DNA of 64,000 nt from Flavivirga algicola (lineage in GTDB: Bacteria; Bacteroidota; Bacteroidia; Flavobacteriales; Flavobacteriaceae), in assembly GCF_012910715.1 (NCBI RefSeq), contig NZ_JABBHF010000008.1, positions 186,001-250,000 of the forward strand. Direction: 5' to 3'. Under the pieces are notes generated by a model. That model searched no databases, was not told the origin of the DNA, and saw only the letters and a program-made list of their open reading frames with translations. Position 1 is the first letter of the stretch. Each line of letters starts with the position of its first letter. The position numbers and the translations under genes were made by a program. This document shows, piece after piece, positions 9,101-18,800 of the stretch.

Positions 9101-12100
9101 CAAACTAATGGATGATACAAGTTCTTAAATTGCTCGCCGTATACCAATCCTTCAGAATCCCTAAGATTCGTTAGCATGGCGTCAAAGTCATCATTACCAG
9201 TTTTACCAATTAGGAAGTTGAACATGAAATCCAAAGCCTCATATTTCGATATCTCTTTGAGAATATCTTGGAAATCTGGATCGGTAATGATCATATCCAC
9301 AGCAGCTTGTGCATCAGCTGGTGGATTGGTATTGAACTCATGCGTTATTTTCTTTATCCAGTTCATGATATCCTCCAAGAGCTGGAACACATCTGATGCG
9401 GTACGCTTTTCTTCATCGGTGAGGGTATGGGTGTTTGCAGTACCTATTCCGTTTTGTACTTTTTTATAAAAGCCAGGAATTACAACATAGGCATGTTCAC
9501 TATCTTCATCAAAATAAGGCAGCAATGTTCCTAATGGAATCTTGAGTCTATTACGATCTTTTACGCTCGTATGGTTACCCCATAGCAAGGAAATGAAGTA
9601 TTGGAAAAGAAGTGATATCAGATCAATGACCGTAAATTGGTGCGGATACGTTATTCTGAATTTACCAGGTGTTTTATTCAATAAATTATAGAAGAAGAAC
9701 ATAGATACGCCGCTTCGTACTGCTAGTTCATCGGGCAATATGTCTATAATTTCATTGTATCGCTGTGATAATAGCTCTGCATCTTTAAAGTCTGGTAGGA
9801 AATCAGGGAATCCAATACCACCCTGAAATACGAGTTCGGGATACCCTTTACATCCAGTTATATTGAAGATTCCGTTTAATGTATGATGATCTACGCTGTC
9901 CCAATTGCTGCTAAAAATCATAATTTGATCGGTTGGCTGAGAGTAGATCATGTTATACTTCGTCATATCGAAATAGATTTCCTCAAATGTGTACGAGTCT
10001 GGAGTCAATATATAATCTTTGGACAGTTTTTTAGGTTTCCAATTATTATTACTATACTCGCTAATGGCCAATTGAATCTTCAGTTTTCGCTTAGGTTTGT
10101 CGTTGTCTACAACAGCGTTTGCTGTACTTTCAGGTATGGTAGACTGTGGGTTAGGGTCTGCCTCTTCGCTAGTTATAGGCCAGGCCAAAGTTAATCGGTC
10201 GTTCCTCATAAAGGCTAACAGGATGTCGCCTGAAATATCCAAATCTACTTTTTCCCAGGGTGTCCAATAGCGTTCTTTTTCAAATCTTCGGTAGTAATAT
10301 TGTGCTGGATCTCCGCCTTTGGTTCGAGCAAACACGTGCATGTGCTTGGTCTTGGTATCGTACCAGGAGGCCATGACTTCCAAGAAGGCGATACCATCGA
10401 GTTTTTCGAGATACTTTTTTAAGGCATCCTCTGCTGTATCATTAGTGAGTTCATTTTGTTGTAATTCGTCAATAAACTCGGTTAACAGATAAGATTTATT
10501 GTCGGATAAGGTAACGTCATACCAGTTTTCTGGGTATAGGAACACTTTGCGATTGGCTTCCCAAACGCGATAATTCTTCATCCATTGCCATTGGTTCCAG
10601 TTCGGATCATTATCCACATCGGCAATGGCATCTGGTTCCAGCCCCATCAAGCAGCGCTGTACAAACAATTGTATACTGTTGTGTGCCAGAACGATTCGTG
10701 AAGATGGCATACAAGCCTCCATTTCGACATCAATAAGTAAATATTCGTAAAGATCGTTCTCATCCTTAATTTCTGAATTGGTTGCTAAAAGGTAAGCTAC
10801 TAGTGCATTTCGTTTTGGACCGCGAACTGCATTCATGATTTCCTTAAGGGTGTTCAACCAAGTGCTTTCGTCGTAGCGGGATTTTAGCGTTGTGCGCAAA
10901 TTGAGCACATCTGTAGCGGAAAGAGTTGGTTGTATGTAATTGACTATTTGAGCCACTGATGCGCTGAGTTTACGGATGTATTCGGCACATTCAAGTATAC
11001 GCTTCCAGGTTATCATATCTCGATAATTGGCTGTATTAAATGCAGCGAACAAATGAGTGTCTATGGCGTCCAGGTCATCTTTTTCATAAGAAGTGAGAAG
11101 CGCCAGTGACTTCATAAGATCATCCTTTGTGGATACCGAAGCAGGAAGCAACATGTCCAGTACACTGAAAAAGGTAATGGGGTTTTCTGCATCCGAAGGA
11201 TCGACAACAGGTCGGAACTCATTGCTATATGAAATAACCCTGATAAAGTTCAGGTATGTTGAGAAGGCAATGGTGGCATGAGCTGGATCAAATGGAATGC
11301 CATCTAACTCGAACCATCCCATATTCGCGTTGTTGGTGAAATACCATGCAACATTATCGTTGCTTAATGCAAGGGCATTGATCACATAAAGGGATTTGTG
11401 TAATAGACGTAAGCAGTCGAATTGTGCGGGATAGTTTACAGAACTAATTGCATTATTAAAATTGTCCAGAAGCAGATTGGCTACAAGTTCCGTTCCTGGG
11501 GCCGTTTGCTTGAGAATGGCATGGGATAATACGGTGTTTATTAAATCCTGTTCTGTTTTAAACGATGTTGCCAATGTCTCTTCCAGAGCTGTCCGTTTCG
11601 CAGTTAAGATTTGATAATCGGCAATAGCATCCAGCAGTGCTTTCACCAAGTCTTTTTGTTCTGCACTGATATCCATTCCCGCAGCAATGGCATCAAGGGC
11701 ATCTATGGCTGCATCAATTTGAGTGCGGTTTATATCTTCGTTAAGTGTATCGTCAATAAAGGTTTTAGCTGCTGCTGCCGAAACCCAGTCCTTATCGAGA
11801 AACTTGAGTATTGTTTTTACATCGTCCTCACTTACATTCTCTAATGCAGATAATACGTTCATAAGTATTTCGGACTGTTCTTCTGCTGTTAAGTTGTCAT
11901 CGTATTTAGATGCAAGGTCTGTGTGGATTACTCCGTATTCATTTTTTAGACTGGTAAGAATCTCTTCAATCTTATCATCATCAATGAATCGGTCGACTAG
12001 GTTAACAGCATCGTGTTCAAGTACGTATTTAACATCTGCAGCGTCAAGAGCAGAAAAGCTAAATGTATTGGCCGTTTCGATGAAGCTCAGTGCGTTTTCT

Positions 12101-15100
12101 GGAGAAGATTCGATGTTAATACCACTAAGATCAACTAAAATAGCAAAGTCTTCTGCTTTGTACTTCAACTTTTTCATCAATCGGGTAGCCAATAGAAGGT
12201 GACTAAGATTGGAAAAGGTTAAGTTGTCATTAGACAATAAGGGGAGTACAGACTCCAGGTCTTTTTGTTTTAACTGAAGGCAGGTCGCAATACTTTCTAT
12301 ATGGGCGGTTATCTGCTGTGAGCCATCTACATTTTCGGGTAATAAGACTTCATCAATAACACCATTCCTGGCTTTGTTCAAAAAGATTTGATGATAAAGA
12401 GGGGTGTCGTAGTCCTCACCATATACAGTATGTAGAATTTCACCGAAGCAACCTATGAGTTCCTCTAGCTTAATACCGGTTTTCTCAGACATCTCTTTTA
12501 ATTGAGCTGCCTTTATAAGGCAGGCATCGTCCAGTGTTCCATTGCCCAGATTGGTCTGAGTAATGATGGCGTCCAGTACTTCAAAAGTCCAGCCTGTTTT
12601 CTTTTGGAGCCTTAAGAAACGATGTATTCGATCCAGTGCATCTAAATCAAGATTGGCAATTTCTTTCTTGGATGTATCACAACTTAAGTCATCATGGCTA
12701 ATAAGCAGATTGTCATTAGGATCAATGAATTCAAGTTTTAACAATAGCCCTAGTTCTCTGTAGGATAGCTCAGTTCTATCCAGAAAGTGATCTATTTGTT
12801 TCAAATGGGCTACGACATTGCCAGGTGCGGATACATTCCAGTATTCCTGCTGTGCAGCATTGTTGTTAGGAGCTGGTGGACTGGATATGATAAGCCGTTC
12901 GGCTTCAGAGAGCCCCAATCGCTCTGCGGCAATAACCTCATTTGTTGGAACCATGGCAGCTTGAAATGCTTTCATAAGATCTGCACGGGCGATATCAAAT
13001 CGATTCAGGTAGGCTTTGGCCTCGGTGTGATTTAAGTCAAAAGGTAAGGTAAAAGCAAACACACTGTTCAGAAGTTCGGTATAGGCGTTTAGATTTACAT
13101 ATTCAGGTGCAGCGTCTAATTCTTCAGCAGTACCAAAGGTTTGCCGTAGGCGGAAGACTTTATAATCGTTACCTCCCACATTTACTATTTTACATACCAG
13201 ACCTTCATCACGCAAGTAATGTGGTAAGGAAGTTGCTGGAAGCAGTTCAGATTCCGTTTCATGAATAATGGCATTGGAAGTTACAGGAAACCCTTCAGCT
13301 TGAAGCGTTCCTAGAAGTGCATTTGATATCTGACCAACTAATGGATCGGCTCCAGAGGAAAGGTTTCCACTGAAATCTATTCCTGGGTCGGGTGCGATAG
13401 CCTCTTCGAGAAGCTCACATACCAGATCTATATATTTTACAGGGGTATTGGCATTGGAACAGTTGAGGTCAATCTCTCCAAGATCAGGTCTACGGTCGAA
13501 TAATACGCTTTTTGCATTTCCTGCCACAACAGTTCTCTTATCAAGGAATTGTAAGATTTCAACCATATAGGCGGCAGGACTGTATACGGAGCGGCAGTGT
13601 TCACATTCACAGGTATCCACAACCTTGAAAAGTGATTTCAGGTTTGGGAAATCGGTACTTACAACTTCCAGCTTTTTAGACAAGGATTTGGTTTCGAACG
13701 AAGCGATGTCCATGACACTCATGTTGTCATAAAGATCACCTATCATCAACATGGCTGCCGTATGTCTCGTTTCAGCTCTTACATATATATCATTAGCTTC
13801 ACTGGTGGTTAGTCCTGCCTTAGGGGCAATTTCATTAGTGAATTTTGCTTTGCCCAAGGCTACTATATTTTGTGCAGAATGTATTTTTTCTTTTCGAATT
13901 GCCAGGGTCTTGCTGTAATTAGGAGTTAGTTTGAAAATACGTTGAATGGATTTCAGCTCATTGCGAGCAGTTTCTTTAACCGCAATTTTTTTACGTTTTA
14001 CAAAGAGATCGATATTGTCTTTGGTGAATTCAAATTCCTCATGTTTATTGAGGAATCGAAGAATCTTATCTTGTTCCTTAATTACGGGTTCTTTTTCTCG
14101 TTCCAGCTGGGCAGTAAAGGCCGTTGTAGGATATTCCTTTTCGAATTTTCGAACTAGTGTTGATGCATAGGTACTAATAGATTTCTTGGTGGCTTTTTTT
14201 GAATGTCCCTTGCTGAGTTCATTTACCCAATCGGCTTTGTTTAATTTTGCTAACCTACGAACATCTTTGGGAGTTTTAATCTTCCTTTCCTTTGCTATAC
14301 GAGGAACAATGTCATTACCCATTCCCATTAATTTATTCAGTAAAAGTTGGGTTTTGCCTTGTTTTTCTTTTTCTTTCGATTTGAACGTACCTTGTACCTT
14401 ATCAAAAAAACTGTTCAGATCGTTCTTGTTCTCAATAAAGAGTTTTTCTACTTCTTGTAGCTTGTCTTTTTTGAAGACTGAAGCTAGTAGTTCAATAATC
14501 TTCTTTGGGTGCTTATTTTGGTAGTAAGCTTCTGCTTCATCTTTATGTTTGTATAGAACTTCTAAGCTTTGTTTTAGGTTTTTTACGACCTTAGTAGAGA
14601 CTAGCATATCCTTATTGGCCCTACGTATGTCGGCTCGTATGTTCTTAGACTCTGTAAGTGCTGCGTCGTATAGAAGAGGTTGGGCTTCTGTGGCAATACC
14701 TATGGAAAGTCGGGCACTAAAATGAGTTGCCAGCTTGTTATTGAGCAATGTATCCTTTTGTAGTAACCCGTAAAAGAAATCGGGCTCAATTTTAGAAATT
14801 TTGGAGAGTCTATGCGCTACGATCACATGTTCTATTTTTTCGGGAGCCACGTTGAGTTCTTTTGCTAGAAACGTAACATCACGATTCTCTTCATTCTCTG
14901 TGAGATCAGTGATGGCTACCTTATCTGCGAGAAAGGTTATCTCCTGTATCAGCCAGTCAAATTCTACCTGATCTGGTTTGACAGGCTCTTTGAGTGTAAT
15001 ATTGATCTCTTCGCTTCGGGAGGCGTTGAATCTCACCTCATCTATGGATGACTTATAGAGCTCTATGTTTTTCTTGGGTGTAAGTACCTTAACGGCGATA

Positions 15101-15309
15101 TCGGCTGTTTTTTTGCCTCTCCCGCTAAGCTGACCGTGTGTCCATTTAAGTTCGTATTTACCAGCTCTGTCGGTTTGAACTTCCGAAAGAAGTTCCCATT
15201 TACGCATATCGATATCGTAGATTGCTACTTTTAGATTAGCTAAAGGCTTACCTTTTATATCGGTTACGATGCCTCGAACAGTATTGGTGATTTGATTTTT
15301 TGTTATCAT
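6118..15309 (-). CDS. TcA-like toxin-complex pore/translocation subunit
   Basis: 3063 residues, a little longer than typical Photorhabdus TcA (about 2500). Tc A subunits form a pentameric bell that binds cells and injects the TcC toxin through a central channel. Visible parts in order: an N-terminal carboxypeptidase-regulatory/CnaB-like beta domain (about 10-105); a coiled, helical region; the VRP1/SpvA-like segment with C-E-C-E-H-C-R-S followed by SPAAYM (about 565); the 'ABC toxin N' motif with WMKNYRVWEANRKVFLYPENW-like residues (about 1570); WFHYIFNPTG (about 2165); an alanine/glycine-rich pore-forming segment (about 2530-2600); and a C-terminal TcB-binding beta domain (about 2750-3063). 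There is no signal peptide, as in other Tc proteins. It follows the tcB-tcC gene by 33 bases on the same strand, so they form one operon. The CnaB-like head is not part of classical TcA. Confidence 0.92.
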   Translation of the reverse strand: MITKNQITNTVRGIVTDIKGKPLANLKVAIYDIDMRKWELLSEVQTDRAGKYELKWTHGQLSGRGKKTADIAVKVLTPKKNIELYKSSIDEVRFNASRSEEINITLKEPVKPDQVEFDWLIQEITFLADKVAITDLTENEENRDVTFLAKELNVAPEKIEHVIVAHRLSKISKIEPDFFYGLLQKDTLLNNKLATHFSARLSIGIATEAQPLLYDAALTESKNIRADIRRANKDMLVSTKVVKNLKQSLEVLYKHKDEAEAYYQNKHPKKIIELLASVFKKDKLQEVEKLFIENKNDLNSFFDKVQGTFKSKEKEKQGKTQLLLNKLMGMGNDIVPRIAKERKIKTPKDVRRLAKLNKADWVNELSKGHSKKATKKSISTYASTLVRKFEKEYPTTAFTAQLEREKEPVIKEQDKILRFLNKHEEFEFTKDNIDLFVKRKKIAVKETARNELKSIQRIFKLTPNYSKTLAIRKEKIHSAQNIVALGKAKFTNEIAPKAGLTTSEANDIYVRAETRHTAAMLMIGDLYDNMSVMDIASFETKSLSKKLEVVSTDFPNLKSLFKVVDTCECEHCRSVYSPAAYMVEILQFLDKRTVVAGNAKSVLFDRRPDLGEIDLNCSNANTPVKYIDLVCELLEEAIAPDPGIDFSGNLSSGADPLVGQISNALLGTLQAEGFPVTSNAIIHETESELLPATSLPHYLRDEGLVCKIVNVGGNDYKVFRLRQTFGTAEELDAAPEYVNLNAYTELLNSVFAFTLPFDLNHTEAKAYLNRFDIARADLMKAFQAAMVPTNEVIAAERLGLSEAERLIISSPPAPNNNAAQQEYWNVSAPGNVVAHLKQIDHFLDRTELSYRELGLLLKLEFIDPNDNLLISHDDLSCDTSKKEIANLDLDALDRIHRFLRLQKKTGWTFEVLDAIITQTNLGNGTLDDACLIKAAQLKEMSEKTGIKLEELIGCFGEILHTVYGEDYDTPLYHQIFLNKARNGVIDEVLLPENVDGSQQITAHIESIATCLQLKQKDLESVLPLLSNDNLTFSNLSHLLLATRLMKKLKYKAEDFAILVDLSGINIESSPENALSFIETANTFSFSALDAADVKYVLEHDAVNLVDRFIDDDKIEEILTSLKNEYGVIHTDLASKYDDNLTAEEQSEILMNVLSALENVSEDDVKTILKFLDKDWVSAAAAKTFIDDTLNEDINRTQIDAAIDALDAIAAGMDISAEQKDLVKALLDAIADYQILTAKRTALEETLATSFKTEQDLINTVLSHAILKQTAPGTELVANLLLDNFNNAISSVNYPAQFDCLRLLHKSLYVINALALSNDNVAWYFTNNANMGWFELDGIPFDPAHATIAFSTYLNFIRVISYSNEFRPVVDPSDAENPITFFSVLDMLLPASVSTKDDLMKSLALLTSYEKDDLDAIDTHLFAAFNTANYRDMITWKRILECAEYIRKLSASVAQIVNYIQPTLSATDVLNLRTTLKSRYDESTWLNTLKEIMNAVRGPKRNALVAYLLATNSEIKDENDLYEYLLIDVEMEACMPSSRIVLAHNSIQLFVQRCLMGLEPDAIADVDNDPNWNQWQWMKNYRVWEANRKVFLYPENWYDVTLSDNKSYLLTEFIDELQQNELTNDTAEDALKKYLEKLDGIAFLEVMASWYDTKTKHMHVFARTKGGDPAQYYYRRFEKERYWTPWEKVDLDISGDILLAFMRNDRLTLAWPITSEEADPNPQSTIPESTANAVVDNDKPKRKLKIQLAISEYSNNNWKPKKLSKDYILTPDSYTFEEIYFDMTKYNMIYSQPTDQIMIFSSNWDSVDHHTLNGIFNITGCKGYPELVFQGGIGFPDFLPDFKDAELLSQRYNEIIDILPDELAVRSGVSMFFFYNLLNKTPGKFRITYPHQFTVIDLISLLFQYFISLLWGNHTSVKDRNRLKIPLGTLLPYFDEDSEHAYVVIPGFYKKVQNGIGTANTHTLTDEEKRTASDVFQLLEDIMNWIKKITHEFNTNPPADAQAAVDMIITDPDFQDILKEISKYEALDFMFNFLIGKTGNDDFDAMLTNLRDSEGLVYGEQFKNLYHPLVCALRTILNKDGVPALMKRETQIKQSAFSFENNYLPNKQIVPEIMMKNADGTITPSYPIEDIDFTSDGSYSAYNWDLFYRLPLHIAGSLTQNQRFEEALTWFHYIFNPTGALPGNGVQKYWVTKPFYFNQDADYLAQRIDNLMYAVSDTTNPNINELEFAIDEWREKPFRPDAIARFRPVAYQKAVLMKYIDNLVEWGDYLFRQDTMESVAQATQMYILADKLLGPKPRIVPALVKPPYETYNQIEAKLDSFGNALIELENILPDLLSLSEGDHDLPAPPVTLSMLYFCIPNNEKMNEYWDRVADRLFKIRHCQNIDGVERTLALFAPPIDPGMLVKAFASGLDISSIMAGLNAPTPYYRFTIISRKAQELAVEVRGLGLALLQALEKKDGEAMTLLRNELEIKVLNSVLETKEIHIKEAEEQIEVLKRAKATAEERNSYYAAIEKIISKEQLHLDKLSESHDYQMASQIIQASAAVMALIPDFAIGASGFGGSPHAAGKWGGSFLAHSATAASSVLGVLSTAASYEANRASILGGYDRRYSDWKLQERLAQKEIEQIEQQIVVAKIRKQIAEADYKNHELQIENSEKARAFMQDKFTNKELYDWMVGQISSVYFKSYQLAHDYAKKAERCYRFELGNDDSFISFGYWDSMKKGLRSADNLIYDIKRMQTGYLDKNRREYEITKHVSIAQLDPLALIRLRTTGICDFEIPEALYDMDHSGHYFRRLKTVSISIPCVAGPHTSISAKLSLVNNRYRKNTNPDNAAATGYVEDPGNDERFIYNVGAIQSIATSDAQKDSGVFELDFRDERYLPFENTGAISSWRLELPTEIRQFDYNSISDVVVHVKYTAREGGSGLKTLANNALKGLLAAMEQDLGQNGLHVALNMVHDLPNEWLLLKTNGTVNLTIDKNRLPYMVQSVNTAAIESVMFIAKVNGNPANFTVNVDAVATNLSRVDDLEMCTGINSDIDLDTQFTLSVSDADQANLEELMIIVKYNF

Positions 15310-15342
15310 GATTCTAAATTTTGAGGTGAGTTTATTTCCTAT

Positions 15343-15870
15343 TTATGTTGCCCAGGCATCTGCCCATTTTTCTGTATAAAAATTACTATGATTTCCTGGG
15401 TCTACAATGGCACTAATGAGACTGGGAATACCTATGATGAGCAGATAAAGAGGGCCTAGTAAACGGCTCTGCCAGGTATGCCCGAATTCGTGCGGGTAAT
15501 CTGAGAACCCGTGACCACCCAATACAACTGGGCCAAGGGACATACCTCCTGGATTTCCCATATAGGCGGGCATCTCAACAATCGCTCCCAGTCCCCATCT
15601 TGGCCTGACATCTGCACCGAGTAGCGTTAAAACAATTCCAGCCCCTAAGCCCAGGATACTCTGTGGTGCTCCCCAGGTGAAATCCCAAGCACCAAAGAGC
15701 CCTCCTGGATTAAGTATAGTGACAGCCAGTACCAGAACGACGAGATTGACTATGACATGGGCTAACCAGGCGAGAATAAACAGGAATCCGTATCCCACCT
15801 TGCCTGCATCCGAGGCATTACTGTATCCGTCCCACCAGGCTTGTATAATGGGTACATTACCTGATGGATC
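15343..15870 (-). other. Variable toxin domain of TcC with HEFGH motif
   Basis: The last ~175 residues after the DPSGN boundary contain a long hydrophobic region (about 35 residues, likely a helical hairpin), a second hydrophobic region, then Y-P-HEFGH-T-W-Q-S (HEFGH encoded at 15478-15492) and LLGPLYLL, ending with NFYTEKWAD. HExxH with a later TEKWAD could form a gluzincin-like zinc site (His, His, Glu). Similar HEFGH/GPLYL/TEKWA tails occur in other Bacteroidetes RHS proteins from memory. The activity is unknown. Confidence 0.6.
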
Positions 15871-18800
15871 TGTATAAATGATAGGATTCGAAGCTCCGTA
15901 GGCATACAGATTTAGATTTTTTAAATTGGACATTCCGTCCCGACTTTCTGTGACTTCTTGTGGCTGCTGTTTTGAGTGGCTTCTTTGATGTTCATGTAGT
16001 TGCTTCATAGCTGCAGATGGATCACAGTCGTTTCCATAGCATATATCTGTAGATGTGTAGCTATTGGATGTGTCAACACCATCGCTTAGTGTATTTTGAG
16101 AATTTTTATTTTTTTTATTCTTATTATCTGTATTTGAATCCTTATCCGAATTTTGAGGTTCGGAGAGCAGAGGATCGCAAGACAACCACCTTCCTAACCA
16201 AGGGATGTAATATCTCGCACTGTGATATTCTAACCCAGTTTCTTCATCCCGTTCCATACCAGTATAGCGGTAACGCTTAGCTGCTGATCGTATGGCTGTG
16301 TTTTTAGCCTGATAGGCCGTAGTTCCATAGGGATGGTATTCTTCGTATGAAATGATGTTGGCTTTAAGAGTTCCATCTAACTCCATAGAGCAGGAACCAA
16401 GGTGATTGTGCAGTTGATAGCGGGTGAGTCGTCTTTCTGTTCCGTCGTCCACATTATTCCGAGTTTCTATGGTTGCGAATCGATGTCCTTGGTCGGAGAG
16501 ATTAAGGCTCGTTCGTTCTAGTCCTCTGTGAGGGTTACTGTACTTTTTATACAGTTCGTATGCTCCCAAGTAGATCCGTTCTTCTTTTTTTGAAGGTATA
16601 CCACCTTCAGCAGTTTGATTTTCGGTTATTTTGCGAATACGCTTACCGTTACCATCGTACTGATAATATGTGATGACAGGAATATTATCATGAGTACAGC
16701 GTTGGCGACTAGTAAGCATAACTTCTTCCTTGAAGTTCCATTTTATGGTCTCAAGATGCGGTAATGCTGTGAGGAAACCATGCTTTTCATGATGGGTGTA
16801 TTTGGTATAAGTAGCTGGATTGCTATTATCTCCGATCTGAGTGCTTTTTAATCGATTATTGACTGTTTCGTATGTATAGGCCCTTGTCCAATTTCCGCCT
16901 TCAGCCCTATGTTTCATTTCCACGATGTTTCCAACAGGATCGTATTGATAGCGTCGGGTGTAGTTTCTCACTGCCATAGGATCTCCAGGGCTTAAAGCAT
17001 GCATGAATGGCTTGTCGTTCCAATTATCGCAGCTGTTAAAAGAAAGCGCTGCATCATTTTCCCGACCTGTGGCCTCTATCAATCGGTACAGTGAATCGTA
17101 GATATAGGTAGAAATACCTGTAACTTTTTGGTTGTTGAAAAAATTTACTGGAACATTTTTATCCTCTATATGAGTAATGTTTCCAATGGGATCGTATGTA
17201 TAGTACCAGTCTTGTAATGGGTCTCCATTAAGGCGTTTACTTTCTAGTCTTTTTAATCTGAATGTTTCCCGATCGTAGTAGAACCTGGTACTAACATTAT
17301 TGCCATAAATGATCTTGTTTCTCTGCCCTTTTTCATTATAATCAATGGAAAGAATGTGAGGGGAAGCTATCTCTGATCCTAGCTGTAGTACACTTTGACC
17401 ATTTAAAAGACCAGACCGATTATAGGAAGAAATTGTGGTGCTGCCATCGGGAGCCGTTTGTTGAGTCGTTCTGCCTATGGCATCGGTTTTTGTAACTGTT
17501 GTAAATCCGTTTGTAGGCTCTAGGTTTTTGCCCAGATTGGCTTGTGTCCAGTCTACTGTTTCTTTATATTTTGAAAATAGTTTTCGGGTAGTGAAGCGGG
17601 GTTGGCCCTTGAAATCATATTCTGGAGTGTCCAATAATCCAGCTGTATCGTAATGCTGAACAACCTTACCAAGTACATTTCTGGCCTGTAATTCGGTTTC
17701 ATTACTGCGATCTTCTGTTAACAGGTTTTCACCATATATAATGCGATTAAAAATATTGTTTAGTAGGCTATCACCAGAGTTCCCTACAGTATTTATCACT
17801 TTACTGTAGGTTGGACGGCTCATAATATCGTAGAAATACTGGATTTCATGATCCCTTTCGTCCCAGGTACGAAGCGGATTATCCAGGATATTAGAAAGTA
17901 ACCATCGCTGACCAGCATCCGCACATTTTTGGTATACCAAATTACCAAGCATATCATATTTATATTGTATTACGGAGTTACCGCGAGCATCGGTGACAGC
18001 TCTTAGGTTGCCTTCAACATCAAGCTCGATTTCTGTATAGTGTTGTTCCTCCATGCCATTGATGCTGTTCCTATAGTGGTCAATAGACAAGATAGGCCTG
18101 CCAAGTGTATCAAAACACATGCTATTTGGAGTATTGGCATGTATAGCGGCGCTGTCTGCGGCTTGTTTTTCCCTAATAGGGTTCTTGCCTTCTTTCAAGA
18201 GTTTAGCATCAATAAGGCGGTTGGTTCGATCGTGATACCATGGAGATTCGAGTATAGTATCCGCTGTATCGAAAACGGTTTGCTTCCAAGAATTAAACTC
18301 GACTTTCATGAATGTACCATCTGGCATTTCAGCTTTCTCCAATCGATCGAGCCCATCGTAGTAAAATATGGGTGTTACTCCAGTTTCTACTAATTCTTTA
18401 AAATCTTCATAGTGATGGGTAACAGAGAAATATGGTTCATATTGCTTTACCTCACTACCCTTATTGTTCTTAATAATCCGTCCATTCCCAATCCAGCGAA
18501 GTTGCTTGGGTTCTAGCATTGAAGTATCTACTTCGGTTACGGTTATAGTGTTGTCTGGATTCACAAGTACCTGTTTGGCCTTACCTGGTTCGGCCTGTGT
18601 TTTTTTCATTATAACTTCACCCATACCATTGGTATATTCGAAACTAATTTGAATTGGAGAATCGGATTGCTGTTTAAAATGCTGTTCGCGTTTGATTGTT
18701 GTTGTAACAATTGGGCTGCCAGAAAAGGAATAGGCATCAAGATTGTAGACAAACCGTGAAGAAGCGCAGTTCAGCAATTTCTTTCCTATTAGGGTTAGTT

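Noticed and set aside
7036..14524. Many + strand open frames of 60-160 codons inside the TcA gene
   Set aside because: They are antisense shadows of the very long tcA frame, which has strong family motifs throughout.
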